Assembly (NCBI GenBank): GCA_029931535.1
Contig: JAQPZY010000660.1
Coordinates: forward strand, 124,001 to 188,000
Direction of reading: 5' to 3'
From: Margaritifera margaritifera
Taxonomy: Eukaryota; Mollusca; Bivalvia; Unionida; Margaritiferidae
DNA length: 64,000 bases
Shown: positions 8,615 to 21,695 of the stretch, piece by piece
Layout: the number at the start of each line of letters is the position of its first letter
How positions within the stretch are numbered: the first letter of the stretch is position 1
Program-made: the position numbers and the translations under genes
The notes under the pieces: model-generated
What the model was told of the DNA's origin: nothing
Database searches by the model: none
Seen by the model: the letters and a program-made list of their open reading frames with translations, nothing else

Positions 8615-9824
8615 TCATTGGCTCCTGGTGAACCTGTGCATAGGAGTGATCACCCTTGGAATGACTGTGCAGCATGACTTCCTGTTCTGGGCTGAGTTCT
8701 GTACCTTAGATGAGCCTGTATCATATATCCCTGTCTTTCCAGTACACATTTCCTGTTTTCCGGATACTTTGGATACAAATGATGGTAAGTACAGTGTTTT
8801 ATCCATTTGATCCAGTGATCTCAGAGTACTTGGTGAAAGTATACCCCCAAGTGTTTTACTTTTGTTTTCAGAGATGATCCAAGTCTGTTATTGAGTCTGT
8901 GTATTGTTGAATGCACTCTTGCCTCAAAGTTTCTTGAATAGTTGACATTTTTAGGTACGGAAACACTGATTGATCTGTTCACAGCCTCACATTTCTGCGT
9001 GTTTGTATTAAGTTGCAGTCTTTGTACAACATCACAGGAAAGTTTCATTTTCAGCACTTCCAGGAGAATATTCTTATCACTTTCTGTCATGTGTAGATGA
9101 GTCACTTGATGAGTGCCCATTGTCTGCCATATCCATTTCATTTAGCTGTACAGTAGCTTGACCTACAATGTTGGAAGCCCTTTGCATAGATGTTCTACTA
9201 GGTGGTGGAATGTAAGAGGCTGCAAGTAGGTATCTAGCCCTGGTGTTGCCCATTGGTGTATCCTGTAGTCCAGCTTGAAACGTCATATTTACAGCAGCAG
9301 GATTTGGCCCAGGTTTAGCTGTTTTTATCTCGTCATACAGCTAATACTCATGTGACTTAAAACTGCAGTTTTTACATATCATAGTATGCTTCCAAGCAAG
9401 TCCCCATTTTGTTTCATTAGCAATTTTGAAATCAGGTCTCACATATGTTGTCTTGATTTCCATGATGATGGATGATATCATTCCAGATTTCCACATTTTT
9501 ATTCATACAGATCATACATGTCCCCTCATGCTGATTCACTTCTGTCTCTTTCAGGGTCAGTCTTGCTTTGGATGATGGCCATAGAATTCTAGCAGACCCA
9601 GGTGTGCCATTACAGTCTGGTGCCACAACTGACTGGAGACCCCCACCTGTCGGCTTCGTCACTGCCATGAGAGAGAACTTGTCTGCATCCATTCTTCTGG
9701 TCACTTGAGCAGATGCAGCACTGGAACTTGGTAGAGTATCATCAGTCAGAAATCTGACCCCTTTGTTATGTGGAATATTTCCTGGTTTAAAAAAAGTTTT
9801 CTTCTTCTTGGTGTACCCTTTCAT
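8615..9824 (-). pseudogene. Mutator-like transposase remnant, unit 3
   Basis: Shares with units 4 and 5 the changes GTHQVTHLHMTES, DNICET and CMICMNK. Confidence 0.75.
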
Positions 9825-11162
9825 GGTTTCAGATAAAATAACTGCATGTAAAAGTACAAGAATTATCCTCTCTCCCCCTTATATAACTGGGAAAAGGTGT
9901 GCTGCCCTGGTATCATATAACTTCAGGAACTCTTCAATACCATTGGATCCCTAGCATCTAACAGCTCCTCCCCTTAAGGGGTGAAAATTACATCACTACC
10001 TTAGTTACTACCCCTAACTAGCGTATTCAGATGCTACCAGATTTCAGGTGCTACCTATTATTGACAGGCCCTGGTTTAATTACTTCACACCTGATAAGGA
10101 AAACCATTGATGTTTGTGATAAAGGATTGGAGACATGTTGCAAAAGAACAAAATTTGTCAACTTGAGTTTTTAAATTTTCATGATAATTTAATTTAAATT
10201 CAAATTTTTAACTAAAAATATGTATCATATTTTAAAATTGACTCTCCACAGAGAGTTTAGCAGCCAGGTTTAATTTCTAGTAATTTCCAGATTTGTATGA
10301 GGACTAAAAACTAACTACAGTTTATTTCAAGTGTTTATCTTAATTAATAAATGAACCATTCAACTTTAAGTTTTGTGCATTGTTCACAGTCGGCCATTTT
10401 GAAATTCATACTGTTTGTAATACAATGGTGTCCGATAAAATTTATATGCATGCATCAAATTCATTGAAACTTTGCAGCAGTATTTCAGACACATTTATTT
10501 GAGTTTTTTTCCATTCAGGTGAAAATGTCTGACCCTGATAGGAATCAGGACACAATTAATACTTCCGGTTCAGTACCTACGAATGTAGTCCTGAGTCTAT
10601 TTTTAGATCCTTTTTTCCTCTCTCATTTTGGTGGTGATGTATGCATTAGATTTAGTCATTCTTAGTATTGATTTAAAGGAAATTGGTTATTGTTTAGAAT
10701 ATGAGCATTATAGTGTGGTTGTCTGTGTGTATTTTGGCAACAGTGCACAGTGAGTAATGAGGCATTGGTGCTGATCCGGAAGTGAAATCTGTGACTCATT
10801 GCACGTTGCTTTGTTTACAGTCCAGCCATTCACAAGAATGCCGGTTAACCTTTGACAAGAACTTCAACGTGAGTTCATCTTTGAAGATACTTTACAGCAA
10901 CATATGATTTATTAGGATTTGGACACAGTGGAAAGTTCAGTACTGACAAACAAATGTAGAGACTATATAGGAAAATTAATTGTGGTCTGATTCCTGTCTG
11001 TAGATAGGTTATAAAAGTTTAAATTGTTATCCTGAGTATATTATTGAAGGTAGATGCATGAAATTTGGACATTTTGTGTATATAACTTTTAAAAATAGAA
11101 CTATGAAATGAAAAATTAAAAAATTTAAATATTTGTAAAAATTTAAATTTAAATTAATTTTT

Positions 11163-11195
<33 letters not shown>

Positions 11196-11196
<1 letters not shown>

Positions 11197-11645
11197 TGCA
11201 CCCTGTGGGGTTGATACTCATTATTATCAGCATGTATGTATTTCTACATCTTATACAAGTTACAAAGGCGGATATTTTTGAAATTCTGTCAGAGAAAATC
11301 TTGTTCAAATCTGTGCCAGCACCTAACAGTATTTGTATACTTTGGACAGGCAATGTAACATCAAATAGGTTATATGGGCTATTGTCATATAGGGACCCTG
11401 AGACTAACATTTGGAAAAAGAAACATGTCCATAGACTGGCATTCACAATAAAGATGAGAAGTGTAAACATTTCAAAAGAGTTAGATGCATCGCATTTATG
11501 CCACAATAGTTTGTGTGTGTGAATGCGGATCACCTCAGCCTGGCACCCCATCATATCAACAACAAATAGGCAGTACTGCATAGGATATGGGAATTATTTT
11601 GGACATGGTGAATTTCCAAACTGCATGCTACAGTTGAAATTGTGA
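11196..11645 (+). pseudogene. Homing endonuclease remnant, unit 4
   Basis: First codon is TTG instead of ATG; the rest matches unit 1, including both frameshifts. This argues against the ATG of other units being a functional start. Confidence 0.75.
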
Positions 11646-11766
11646 TATGGAAAAATTACAGGTATAATGATATGCCCTGAAACCCACCCACCTACCTACA
11701 TCCATATAGAAATGTACATTAGCATGACATGGCTGGCTTGCTGGTTGCATGGTTAAATGGGATTAG

Positions 11767-11807
<41 letters not shown>

Positions 11808-12088
11808 AGATTTATGCATTGATGATTGTTTGTTATGAGTAAGGAATATATAAGGAAGAAAGAGAGACTGGTCTTTATTTTATTTCACTATTCTGGTATG
11901 ACAGTTTTATCTTAAATCATACATACACTATTTCATTCATTCATTCAATGCTACATTCATTCATTCATTCATTAATTCATTCAGTCAGACAGTCAGTCAG
12001 TCAGTTCATGTTATTATAGAATATGTTTGTTTGTTTGTTTGTTTGTTTGATTGTTTGTTTATTTCTTTATTTATGTCTTGATATTCTG

Positions 12089-12195
12089 AGAAAACTGTTT
12101 CGACCTCTCCATAGGTCTCATCAGGTGGTAGCAGGTAACACAACTGCACATAACATGTGTTGTGTTACCTACGGATTTCCCCACGACAGTTTTCC
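12089..12195 (-). ncRNA. Hammerhead ribozyme, unit 4 (one apical change)
   Basis: One substitution (plus-strand C to T at 12158) weakens a single pair near the tip of stem I. Core, stems II and III and the cleavage triplet are unchanged, so activity should persist. Confidence 0.88.
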
Positions 12196-12279
12196 TTTCT
12201 GTATTATGTGTTTTTCATTGTGTCTTTTGGGCACTGTCCTTTTGTACATGGACTAAGATCCTCTTTTCTGTCTGCAGTG

Positions 12280-13489
12280 TCATTGGCTCCTGGTGAACCT
12301 GTGCATAGGAGTGATCACCCTTGGAATGACTGTGCAGCATGACTTCCTGTTCTGGGCTGAGTTCTGTACCTTAGATGAGCCTGTATCATATATCCCTGTC
12401 TTTCCAGTACACATTTCCTGTTTTCCGGATACTTTGGATACAAATGATGGTAAGTACAGTGTTTTATCCATTTGATCCAGTGATCTCAGAGTACTTGGTG
12501 AAAGTATACCCCCAAGTGTTTTACTTTTGTTTTCAGAGATGATCCAAGTCTGTTATTGAGTCTGTGTATTGTTGAATGCACTCTTGCCTCAAAGTTTCTT
12601 GAATAGTTGACATTTTTAGGTACGGAAACACTGATTGATCTGTTCACAGCCTCACATTTCTGCGTGTTTGTATTAAGTTGCAGTCTTTGTACAACATCAC
12701 AGGAAAGTTTCATTTTCAGCACTTCCAGGAGAATATTCTTATCACTTTCTGTCATGTGTAGATGAGTCACTTGATGAGTGCCCATTGTCTGCCATATCCA
12801 TTTCATTTAGCTGTACAGTAGCTTGACCTACAATGTTGGAAGCCCTTTGCATAGATGTTCTACTAGGTGGTGGAATGTAAGAGGCTGCAAGTAGGTATCT
12901 AGCCCTGGTGTTGCCCATTGGTGTATCCTGTAGTCCAGCTTGAAACGTCATATTTACAGCAGCAGGATTTGGCCCAGGTTTAGCTGTTTTTATCTCGTCA
13001 TACAGCTAATACTCATGTGACTTAAAACTGCAGTTTTTACATATCATAGTATGCTTCCAAGCAAGTCCCCATTTTGTTTCATTAGCAATTTTGAAATCAG
13101 GTCTCACATATGTTGTCTTGATTTCCATGATGATGGATGATATCATTCCAGATTTCCACATTTTTATTCATACAGATCATACATGTCCCCTCATGCTGAT
13201 TCACTTCTGTCTCTTTCAGGGTCAGTCTTGCTTTGGATGATGGCCATAGAATTCTAGCAGACCCAGGTGTGCCATTACAGTCTGGTGCCACAACTGACTG
13301 GAGACCCCCACCTGTCGGCTTCGTCACTGCCATGAGAGAGAACTTGTCTGCATCCATTCTTCTGGTCACTTGAGCAGATGCAGCACTGGAACTTGGTAGA
13401 GTATCATCAGTCAGAAATTTGACCCCTTTGTTATGTGGAATATTTCCTGGTTTAAAAAAAGTTTTCTTCTTCTTGGTGTACCCTTTCAT
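12280..13489 (-). pseudogene. Mutator-like transposase remnant, unit 4
   Basis: Like unit 3, with a private R to K change (NKGVKFL). Confidence 0.75.
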
Positions 13490-14826
13490 GGTTTCAGATA
13501 AAATAACTGCATGTAAAAGTACAAGAATTATCCTCTCTCCCCCTTATATAACTGGGAAAAGGTGTGCTGCCCTGGTATCATATAACTTCAGGAACTCTTC
13601 AATACCATTGGATCCCTAGCATCTAACAGCTCCTCCCCTTAAGGGGTGAAAATTACATCACTACCTTAGTTACTACCCCTAACTAGCGTATTCAGATGCT
13701 ACCAGATTTCAGGTGCTACCTATTATTGACAGGCCCTGGTTTAATTACTTCACACCTGATAAGGAAAACCATTGATGTTTGTGATAAAGGATTGGAGACA
13801 TGTTGCAAAAGAACAAAATTTGTCAACTTGAGTTTTTAAATTTTCATGATAATTTAATTTAAATTCAAATTTTTAACTAAAAATATGTATCATATTTTAA
13901 AATTGACTCTCCACAGAGAGTTTAGCAGCCAGGTTTAATTTCTAGTAATTTCCAGATTTGTATGAGGACTAAAAACTAACTACAGTTTATTTCAAGTGTT
14001 TATCTTAATTAATAAATGAACCATTCAACTTTAAGTTTTGTGCATTGTTCACAGTCGGCCATTTTGAAATTCATACTGTTTATAATACAATGGTGTCCGA
14101 TAAAATTTATATGCATGCATCAAATTCATTGAAACTTTGCAGCAGTATTTCAGACACATTTATTTGAGTTTTTTTCCATTCAGGTGAAAATGTCTGACCC
14201 TGATAGGAATCAGGACACAATTAATACTTCCGGTTCAGTACCTACGAATGTAGTCTGAGTCTATTTTTAGATCCTTTTTTCCTCTCTCATTTTGGTGGTG
14301 ATGTATGCATTAGATTTAGTCATTCTTAGTATTGATTTAAAGGAAATTGGTTATTGTTTAGAATATGAGCATTATAGTGTGGTTGTCTGTGTGTATTTTG
14401 GCAACAGTGCACAGTGAGTAATGAGGCATTGGTGCTGATCCGGAAGTGAAATCTGTGACTCATTGCACGTTGCTTTGTTTACAGTCCAGCCATTCACAAG
14501 AATGCCGGTTAACCTTTGACAAGAACTTCAACGTGAGTTCATCTTTGAAGATACTTTACAGCAACATATGATTTATTAGGATTTGGACACAGTGGAAAGT
14601 TCAGTACTGACAAACAAATGTAGAGACTATATAGGAAAATTAATTGTGGTCTGATTCCTGTCTGTAGATAGCATATAAAAGTTTAAATTGTTATCCTGAG
14701 TATATTATTGAAGGTAGATGCATGAAATTTGGACATTTTGTGTATATAACTTTTAAAAATAGAACTATGAAATGAAAAATTAAAAAATTTAAATATTTGT
14801 AAAAATTTAAATTTAAATTAATTTTT

Positions 14827-14859
<33 letters not shown>

Positions 14860-14860
<1 letters not shown>

Positions 14861-15309
14861 TGCACCCTGTGGGGTTGATACTCATTATTATCAGCATGTA
14901 TGTATTTCTACATCTTATACAAGTTACAAAGGCGGATATTTTTGAAATTCTGTCAGAGAAAATCTTGTTCAAATCTGTGCCAGCACCTAACAGTATTTGT
15001 ATACTTTGGACAGGCAATGTAACATCAAATAGGTTATATGGGCTATTGTCATATAGGGACCCTGAGACTAACATTTGGAAAAAGAAACATGTCCATAGAC
15101 TGGCATTCACAATAAAGATGAGAAGTGTAAACATTTCAAAAGAGTTAGATGCATCGCATTTATGCCACAATAGTTTGTGTGTGTGAATGCGGATCACCTC
15201 AGCCTGGCACCCCATCATATCAACAACAAATAGGCAGTACTGCATAGGATATGGGAATTATTTTGGACATGGTGAATTTCCAAACTGCATGCTACAGTTG
15301 AAATTGTGA
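14860..15309 (+). pseudogene. Homing endonuclease remnant, unit 5
   Basis: TTG at the start position, as in unit 4. Intact relative to the other copies; the LINE lies outside it. Confidence 0.75.
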
Positions 15310-15430
15310 TATGGAAAAATTACAGGTATAATGATATGCCCTGAAACCCACCCACCTACCTACATCCATATAGAAATGTACATTAGCATGACATGGCTGG
15401 CTTGCTGGTTGCATGGTTAAATGGGATTAG

Positions 15431-15483
<53 letters not shown>

Positions 15484-15772
15484 AGATTTATGCATTGATG
15501 ATTGTTTGTTATGAGTAAGGAATATATAAGGAAGAAAGAGAGACTGGTCTTTATTTTATTTCACTATTCTGGTATGACAGTTTTATCTTAAATCATACAT
15601 ACACTATTCCATTCATTCATTCATTCAATGCTACATTCATTCATTCATTCATTAATTCATTCAGTCAGACAGTCAGTCAGTCAGTTCATGTTATTATAGA
15701 ATATGTTTGTTTGTTTGTTTGTTTGTTTGTTTGTTTGTTTGTTTATTTCTTTATTTATGTCTTGATATTCTG

Positions 15773-15879
15773 AGAAAACTGTTTCGACCTCTCCATAGGT
15801 CTCATCAGGTGGTAGCAGGTAACACAACTGCACATAACATGCGTTGTGTTACCTACGGATTTCCCCACGACAGTTTTCC
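15773..15879 (-). ncRNA. Hammerhead ribozyme, unit 5
   Basis: Identical to unit 1. It lies about 1.3 kb downstream of the LINE 3' end on the same strand, so read-through RNA from the LINE would contain it. Confidence 0.9.
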
Positions 15880-15963
15880 TTTCTGTATTATGTGTTTTTC
15901 ATTGTGTCTTTTGGGCACTGTCCTTTTGTACATGGACTAAGATCCTCTTTTCTGTCTGCAGTG

Positions 15964-17173
15964 TCATTGGCTCCTGGTGAACCTGTGCATAGGAGTGATC
16001 ACCCTTGGAATGACTGTGCAGCATGACTTCCTGTTCTGGGCTGAGTTCTGTACCTTAGATGAGCCTGTATCATATATCCCTGTCTTTCCAGTACACATTT
16101 CCTGTTTTCCGGATACTTTGGATACAAATGATGGTAAGTACAGTGTTTTATCCATTTGATCCAGTGATCTCAGAGTACTTGGTGAAAGTATACCCCCAAG
16201 TGTTTTACTTTTGTTTTCAGAGATGATCCAAGTCTGTTATTGAGTCTGTGTATTGTTGAATGCACTCTTGCCTCAAAGTTTCTTGAATAGTTGACATTTT
16301 TAGGTACGGAAACACTGATTGATCTGTTCACAGCGTCACATTTCTGCGTGTTTGTATTAAGTTGCAGTCTTTGTACAACATCACAGGAAAGTTTCATTTT
16401 CAGCACTTCCAGGAGAATATTCTTATCACTTTCTGTCATGTGTAGATGAGTCACTTGATGAGTGCCCATTGTCTGCCATATCCATTTCATTTAGCTGTAC
16501 AGTAGCTTGACCTACAATGTTGGAAGCCCTTTGCATAGATGTTCTACTAGGTGGTGGAATGTAAGAGGCTGCAAGTAGGTATCTAGCCCTGGTGTTGCCC
16601 ATTGGTGTATCCTGTAGTCCAGCTTGAAACGTCATATTTACAGCAGCAGGATTTGGCCCAGGTTTAGCTGTTTTTATCTCGTCATACAGCTAATACTCAT
16701 GTGACTTAAAACTGCAGTTTTTACATATCATAGTATGCTTCCAAGCAAGTCCCCATTTTGTTTCATTAGCAATTTTGAAATCAGGTCTCACATATGTTGT
16801 CTTGATTTCCATGATGATGGATGATATCATTCCAGATTTCCACATTTTTATTCATACAGATCATACATGTCCCCTCATGCTGATTCACTTCTGTCTCTTT
16901 CAGGGTCAGTCTTGCTTTGGATGATGGCCATAGAATTCTAGCAGACCCAGGTGTGCCATTACAGTCTGGTGCCACAACTGACTGGAGACCCCCACCTGTC
17001 GGCTTCGTCACTGCCATGAGAGAGAACTTGTCTGCATCCATTCTTCTGGTCACTTGAGCAGATGCAGCACTGGAACTTGGTAGAGTATCATCAGTCAGAA
17101 ATCTGACCCCTTTGTTATGTGGAATATTTCCTGGTTTAAAAAAAGTTTTCTTCTTCTTGGTGTGCCCTTTCAT
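15964..17173 (-). pseudogene. Mutator-like transposase remnant, unit 5
   Basis: Private changes MKGHTKKK and QKCDAVN. The LINE is inserted about 40 bp upstream of its start codon, separating it from its former 5' region. Confidence 0.75.
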
Positions 17174-17201
17174 GGTTTCAGATAAAATAACTGCATGTAA
17201 A

Positions 17202-17214
17202 AGTACAAGAATTA
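17202..17214. repeat. Target-site duplication, left copy
   Basis: AGTACAAGAATTA, matched exactly at 25983-25995. The uninterrupted units have this sequence once, so it is the duplicated insertion target of the LINE. Confidence 0.95.
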
Positions 17215-17880
17215 CTTACTTATTTGGATTAGACTCGCGTGCAACCTATTTGGTCATGTGCGAGGAATTAATGTGCGCACTGCGCACTATTTAATTTGCC
17301 CCCAAACTGTTGCTGTAGCATCAGTTTGGGGTTCGTCAAGCGGTTAAAACAGAGATGTAAAATCCGCTTGCGCTTTACTGCATGCACCGCATGCTATTTA
17401 ATTAATCGGCGTGGGGGTGCATATCGCCCTCATGCCATTTAATTGTGTGCCCAGCACACTGTCTGTTGCTTTGTAATGTCCGGGCGTGGAAAAGGCGGAG
17501 TCGGGAACGGCCAGAGAGGAGCTTCTGCGTCACATGGTGGTGTCTGTGGTCCAGGGTGTGATTTTGCCTAAATATTGATGTCGTCTTGCATGTGTCGCTA
17601 TTTTAAAAATTTTTAATTTTAATGAACTCTATATGATTGGCTGACTGGTACCGTGTTGAAGTTGGGTTAAGTCCAAGGAGCTTTGCCCTATACTTGATTC
17701 TATGCATGTCGTAGTGTTGTTGTTGAAGTAATCGTTGCCACTTTGTGTGGCTGGGCCTGATGGCTTTTGGTTTTAAGCCACCTTATATTGTCTAAGGGTT
17801 TTGGGTCAAGGTTTTTAAGTTTCTTGTTAGCAATTGAATTTGCTGCCTTTTTGTTTGGAAACTGGGTTTAAGTTGTAGAA

Positions 17881-18104
17881 TATATACCGCTTTGTGCAGT
17901 GGGCCCCTGATGGTTTGGACTTGTGACCACCTTATATTCTTAGGTTCGATTTGGGCCATTGAGAGGGTCCTATTTAGGTAGTTTCAGTGGATCTGGGATA
18001 AAGCATGAACTATATACCGCATTGTGCAGTCGGCCCCTGATGGTTTGGACTTGTGACCACCTTATACTCTTAGGTTCGATTGGGGCCATTGTAAGGGTCC
18101 TATT
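17881..18104. repeat. Two 94-bp direct repeats in the LINE 3' UTR
   Basis: Copies 17881-17974 and 18011-18104 begin TATATACCGC and contain CCCCTGATGGTTTGGACTTG; they differ at a handful of bases. A more diverged third copy is recognisable around 17738-17810 (GGGCCTGATGG). Confidence 0.85.
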
Positions 18105-18242
18105 ATTGTTTCATTGGTGCGTTGTTCTGATACTCCTTGGACTGTTTTTTTCGAATATCGGTACCAGTGTGGGTGTTTAGAGAGAGCGTTAGAGAAAGCA
18201 GAGTATACAGTCATGCATGTATTAATTAAAAAAGAAACAACC

Positions 18243-18269
18243 TTTTTTTTTTTTTTTTTTTTTTAAAAA

Positions 18270-18301
<32 letters not shown>
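18243..18301. repeat. Double poly(T) tract in the LINE 3' UTR
   Basis: T runs of 22 and about 26 separated by AAAAATAAGA. On the element's strand these are A runs, but they lie about 1 kb before the 3' end, so they are not its tail. Confidence 0.85.
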
Positions 18302-18309
<8 letters not shown>

Positions 18310-18443
18310 AAACTTTCATTCATCAATTCATCCATTCTTTTCCTTCCTTTCGTTAGTAGTCATGCATGGGGGATGGTTATGGTTGTTGAAAAATAGCGAA
18401 AACAAAACTTGCTTTGCTTGTTATTAATTGTCCTATTTTTCAG

Positions 18444-18759
18444 ATACTTGCAGTGCGAGGGCCCAAGTTTGTTTAGACGTACCCTCCACCGTAAGGGCTG
18501 GGGATTTACCTGGTTCCTCCCTGCGTTTTGATCTGATCTTTTAATTTATTTTAAATTTTAAGTTTATTTTAGATTTTGTGTCTAAGTTTTGCTTGGCTGT
18601 CCTAATGATTTGAGGTTCAAATACTTGCAGTGCGAGGGCCCAAGTTCGTTTAGACGTACCCTCCACCGTAAGGGCTGGGGATTTACCTGGTTCCTCCCTG
18701 CGTTTTGATCTGACCTTTTAATTTTATTTTAAATTTTAAGTTTATTTTAGATTTTTGTG
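18444..18759. repeat. Two ~137-bp direct repeats in the LINE 3' UTR
   Basis: Copies 18444-18580 and 18621-18759 start ATACTTGCAGTGCGAGGGCC at a spacing of 177 bp and are almost identical, so the duplication is recent relative to the first pair. Confidence 0.88.
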
Positions 18760-18820
18760 AGGAGACCGGAACTTTGTGTGTATGTGTGTGTGTGTGTGTG
18801 GGGGGGGTGTTTTAATTTGG

Positions 18821-20513
18821 TTATAATTTTCCCCTTTTCCCTATGGCAGAGATGAACCCTAAGATGTTTGCATACATCGAGTTGATGTTGTTCGTTTTGG
18901 TGTTAAAAAACGTCAGGTACTGGGCTGGTGCGTTTATTTTTGTTTGTTTTTCCTGGAAATCTGTCCTTTCTGGTGTGTATTTGGGGCAGGTATTAAAGAT
19001 ATGATCTAATGTTTCCGGGACGGGGCAGTGAGGGCAATTTATGCCTGCTTCTCTTATCTCTGGTATAAACCTTCCAAAACTGCTGGCTAAAAGGGTTTTG
19101 CCAGTTTTGAGTCGAGTTATGACTTTGGAGTCGTATGGGTTTACCAATTTAGGGGCTGATATATTCCTGTAAACTTGCTTTTGCAGTCGATAGAGTTTTC
19201 TCCCTTTTGCTGAGTTATCCCATTCCCTTTGCCATTTAGTATCTATTTTCTGCCTTATTATACTGTAAATTTCCAGTACACTATAATCCATTTGGTGTAT
19301 TTCAGATTCTTTAAGCTTTCTTTTGGCTTCTTGGTCTGCCCTTTCATTCCCTGGAATATCGATGTGGGAGGGTACCCACATGAATTCCACAGTATATTTT
19401 TGTTGGTCCAGGGTTTTTAGTTTTAAATATACTTCCCGTAACATGTTTTCCCTGCTGGACGAGTTATTTGTTTCCAGGGTTCGTAGCACACTGAGGGAGT
19501 CGCTGATTATCACTGTTTTGGCTGTGTGGGTTTCTTCAATCCATTTTATAGCTTCGTTAATTGCCCAAAACTCGACTGTATAAATGGAGCAGTGATCAGG
19601 CAGCCTTGCCCCCAGTGTGATATTCTCCCCCGGGATTACGACTGCGGCTGCCGTACGCATGGGTTCCAGTGATTTTGACCCATCGGTGTATATTTGTGTG
19701 TAGCCCTCATATCTATTCGCAAGATCAGTTAAGATTTTTGCCCTGATTTCTAACGGGTTATGTTGTTTGTCCCCATAGTTTAATGCTTCGACATTGATTT
19801 TGGGGGCCTTACAGGTCCATGGTGCGGTGTCCAGGTGTTGTATTATTTCCGCTTGGGTATTGATCAGTTCTAACTCCCTGTGTAGTTCATGGATTTTTTT
19901 CCCTCCTGGTAGGTTTGCTTTTAGTTTATGTCGGAAGGGCTTGTTGCACTTGTTTATGATAATGCGGGTGGGGTGAGATTTCGGGTGAATTGATAGCCGT
20001 GTCTCGTAGCGCAGGAGTAACTCCTCCCTTCTAAGGTGTAGAGGGGGTTCCCCTGTTAAAACTCGTAGCTCGTCCCCAGAAGTGCTACTGAGAGCGCCGG
20101 TGCAAATAACAAGAGCCTGGTACTGAATTCGATCTAGTTGTTTAAGTACATTAGGGTGAGCCGAAGCATATGCCTGGGACCCGTAATCTATTTTCGATCG
20201 AATGAGTGTCCTATATAATGTAAGGAGTGTGGTCTGATCCGCCCCCCACTCAGTCCCTTTAAGGTTTTGTAAGAGGTTTAGATCTTTTCCGCATCTCCTT
20301 ACTAGCTCTGTTATGTGCTTGCTCCATGTAAGGTGCTCATCAAATAGCATTCCCAAGAAACGAGCCACTTTTTCAAACTTTATCTCTGTACCGTTTAAGT
20401 ATAATTTTGGGGGGTCCCTGCGTGTTTTAAGTTTAGGTGTAAAAAGCACCCCTATTGTTTTACCGGGGGATATTTTGAAACCCCACCTATCTGCCCATCT
20501 ACCAATCCCATCT
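18821..20513 (-). pseudogene. LINE ORF2, RT thumb, RNase H and C-terminal zinc motif
   Basis: Continues ORF2 after the second frameshift; the frame is open before its first ATG at 20449. It begins with the end of the RT domain (ARFLGMLFDEHLTWSKHI). RNase H follows with all four acidic positions: YTDGSKS, VEFWAINEA, IISDSLSVL and NERADQEA. It would remove RNA from the RNA-DNA hybrid. Near the end is CPHCPVPETLDHIFNTC, the CCHC-type zinc motif usual at LINE C termini. The normal stop is at 18821. Confidence 0.93.
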
Positions 20514-21695
20514 AGTCCATCTGCATTTCGCTCACCACAGCTTCACTGGACGGGTTTCCCGCTTTCCAGATTCCGCTGTCATCAGCAAACTGAGATATGT
20601 CCAGCTGAGTTTGGTTTATTGACTTTTCCAGGTCATTTATCATGATATTGAAAAGGGTGGGACTCAGTACACTCCCCTGAGGGGTGCCGTTTTCCAGCTC
20701 ATGTATTTCCAAATACTGTCCTCCCACCCTCGTTTGGATAGTTCGACCGGTTAAGAAGTTTGATATGAATTTATGCATGTGGCCAGTGATTCCATATTGG
20801 TTTAATTTGGCAATTAATCCTTTGGTCCAGATTAGATCATAGGCTTTTTCGAGGTCAAGGAAGACGGCGATTAGATGTCGATTACTTTTATGTCTTGCAT
20901 TGAATGCCAGTCTTATGCTTGACTCCAGTCGTATAAGTTGATCTAATGTGGAGCGTTTATTGCGGAATCCGCTTTGATTTTTGGATATCAAATTCTTACT
21001 CTCTAGGTGGAATTTAAGCCTATTATTTATCATGGTCTCCATAACCTTGCATATGTTATCTGTAAGCGATATTGGTCTGTACGAATTTATATCTGTTGGA
21101 TCTTTTCCAGGTTTTGGGATTGCGATGACAATTGCTTGTTTCCATCTTGTTGGAATCTCTCCCGATCGCCAGATCGCATTCAACAGATCTAAAATCAGCA
21201 GTTCGGTTCTTTTGGGGAGATTTTTGTAAATTTCATAGCCTAGTGTGTCCTCCCCCGGCGAGGTAGTTTTTTTCCTGCATAAAGCTTTTCGCCATTCATG
21301 AATGGTGAAATCAACATTTAGGGGGCTGTCTTGGTTACTCCTATCTGTGAATAAGTGAGGGTATTGTGTTTCGACCCTGTTGCGGTGTATTTGGAAGTTA
21401 GCTGTATGGTTTGTGTTGCTGCTCATCCCGGCGAAGTGTGATGCTAATTTTTCTGCTTTTTCCCTGTCAGTTGTAAGCCCTGGGAGTTTAGGGGTTGCAA
21501 AGGATTTTTTTCCTCTTATTTTCCTAATTTTATCCCATACCTGCTTTGAATTAGCCTTAAGATTTATGGATGAGCAGAATTTTTGCCATGAGGTTTGTTT
21601 TGCCTTAAATATTATGTTTTTCGCCAGGCGATCTTTTTCTTTGTAAACAAGAAAATCGAGGTTGTTTTTGGAGTGCCGAAACCTGTTTAGGGCCC
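20512..21695 (-). pseudogene. LINE ORF2, reverse transcriptase part
   Basis: The frame is open from the homopolymer frameshift; its first ATG is at 21426. Reverse transcriptase motifs in order: PGEDTLGYEIYKNLP, AIPKPGKDPTDINSYRPIS, NQSGFRNKRSTLDQL, HLIAVFLDLEKAYD (first catalytic Asp), GTPQGSVLSPTLFNIMIND and QFADDSGI (catalytic Asp pair). It ends early at TAG 20514-20512, just past the catalytic centre. The next frame continues with GIGRWADRWGFKISPGKT, so a one-base loss near 20514-20518 broke it. Confidence 0.93.

Larger units (their letters stand above)
7335..10997. repeat. Tandem repeat unit 3 (long form)
   Basis: Groups with units 4 and 5 by shared changes in the transposase remnant (GAGTGCCC, CACATATG). 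The ATTC microsatellite is shorter than in its neighbours. One extra T in the long-only segment makes that segment 459 bp. Confidence 0.97.
10998..14661. repeat. Tandem repeat unit 4 (long form)
   Basis: Shares with unit 5 the loss of the ATG after the poly(T) tract (TATTGCACC instead of TAATGCACC). It is the only unit with a substitution inside the ribozyme (12158). The GTTT microsatellite is interrupted by GATT. Confidence 0.97.
14662..17214. repeat. Tandem repeat unit 5, left part (split by a LINE)
   Basis: Left part of the only interrupted unit. It runs from the usual start to the retrotransposon junction, just upstream (on the - strand) of the transposase remnant. The last 13 bases are the left copy of the target-site duplication. 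It has a longer GATT microsatellite than most units. Confidence 0.97.
17215..18820 (-). other. LINE 3' UTR with internal tandem repeats
   Basis: No coding sequence. Holds two tandem duplications (17881-17974 with 18011-18104, and 18444-18580 with 18621-18759), two long T runs (18243-18264 and about 18275-18301) and a GT-rich stretch (18773-18807). The 3' end recognised by the reverse transcriptase should lie near 17215. Confidence 0.75.
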
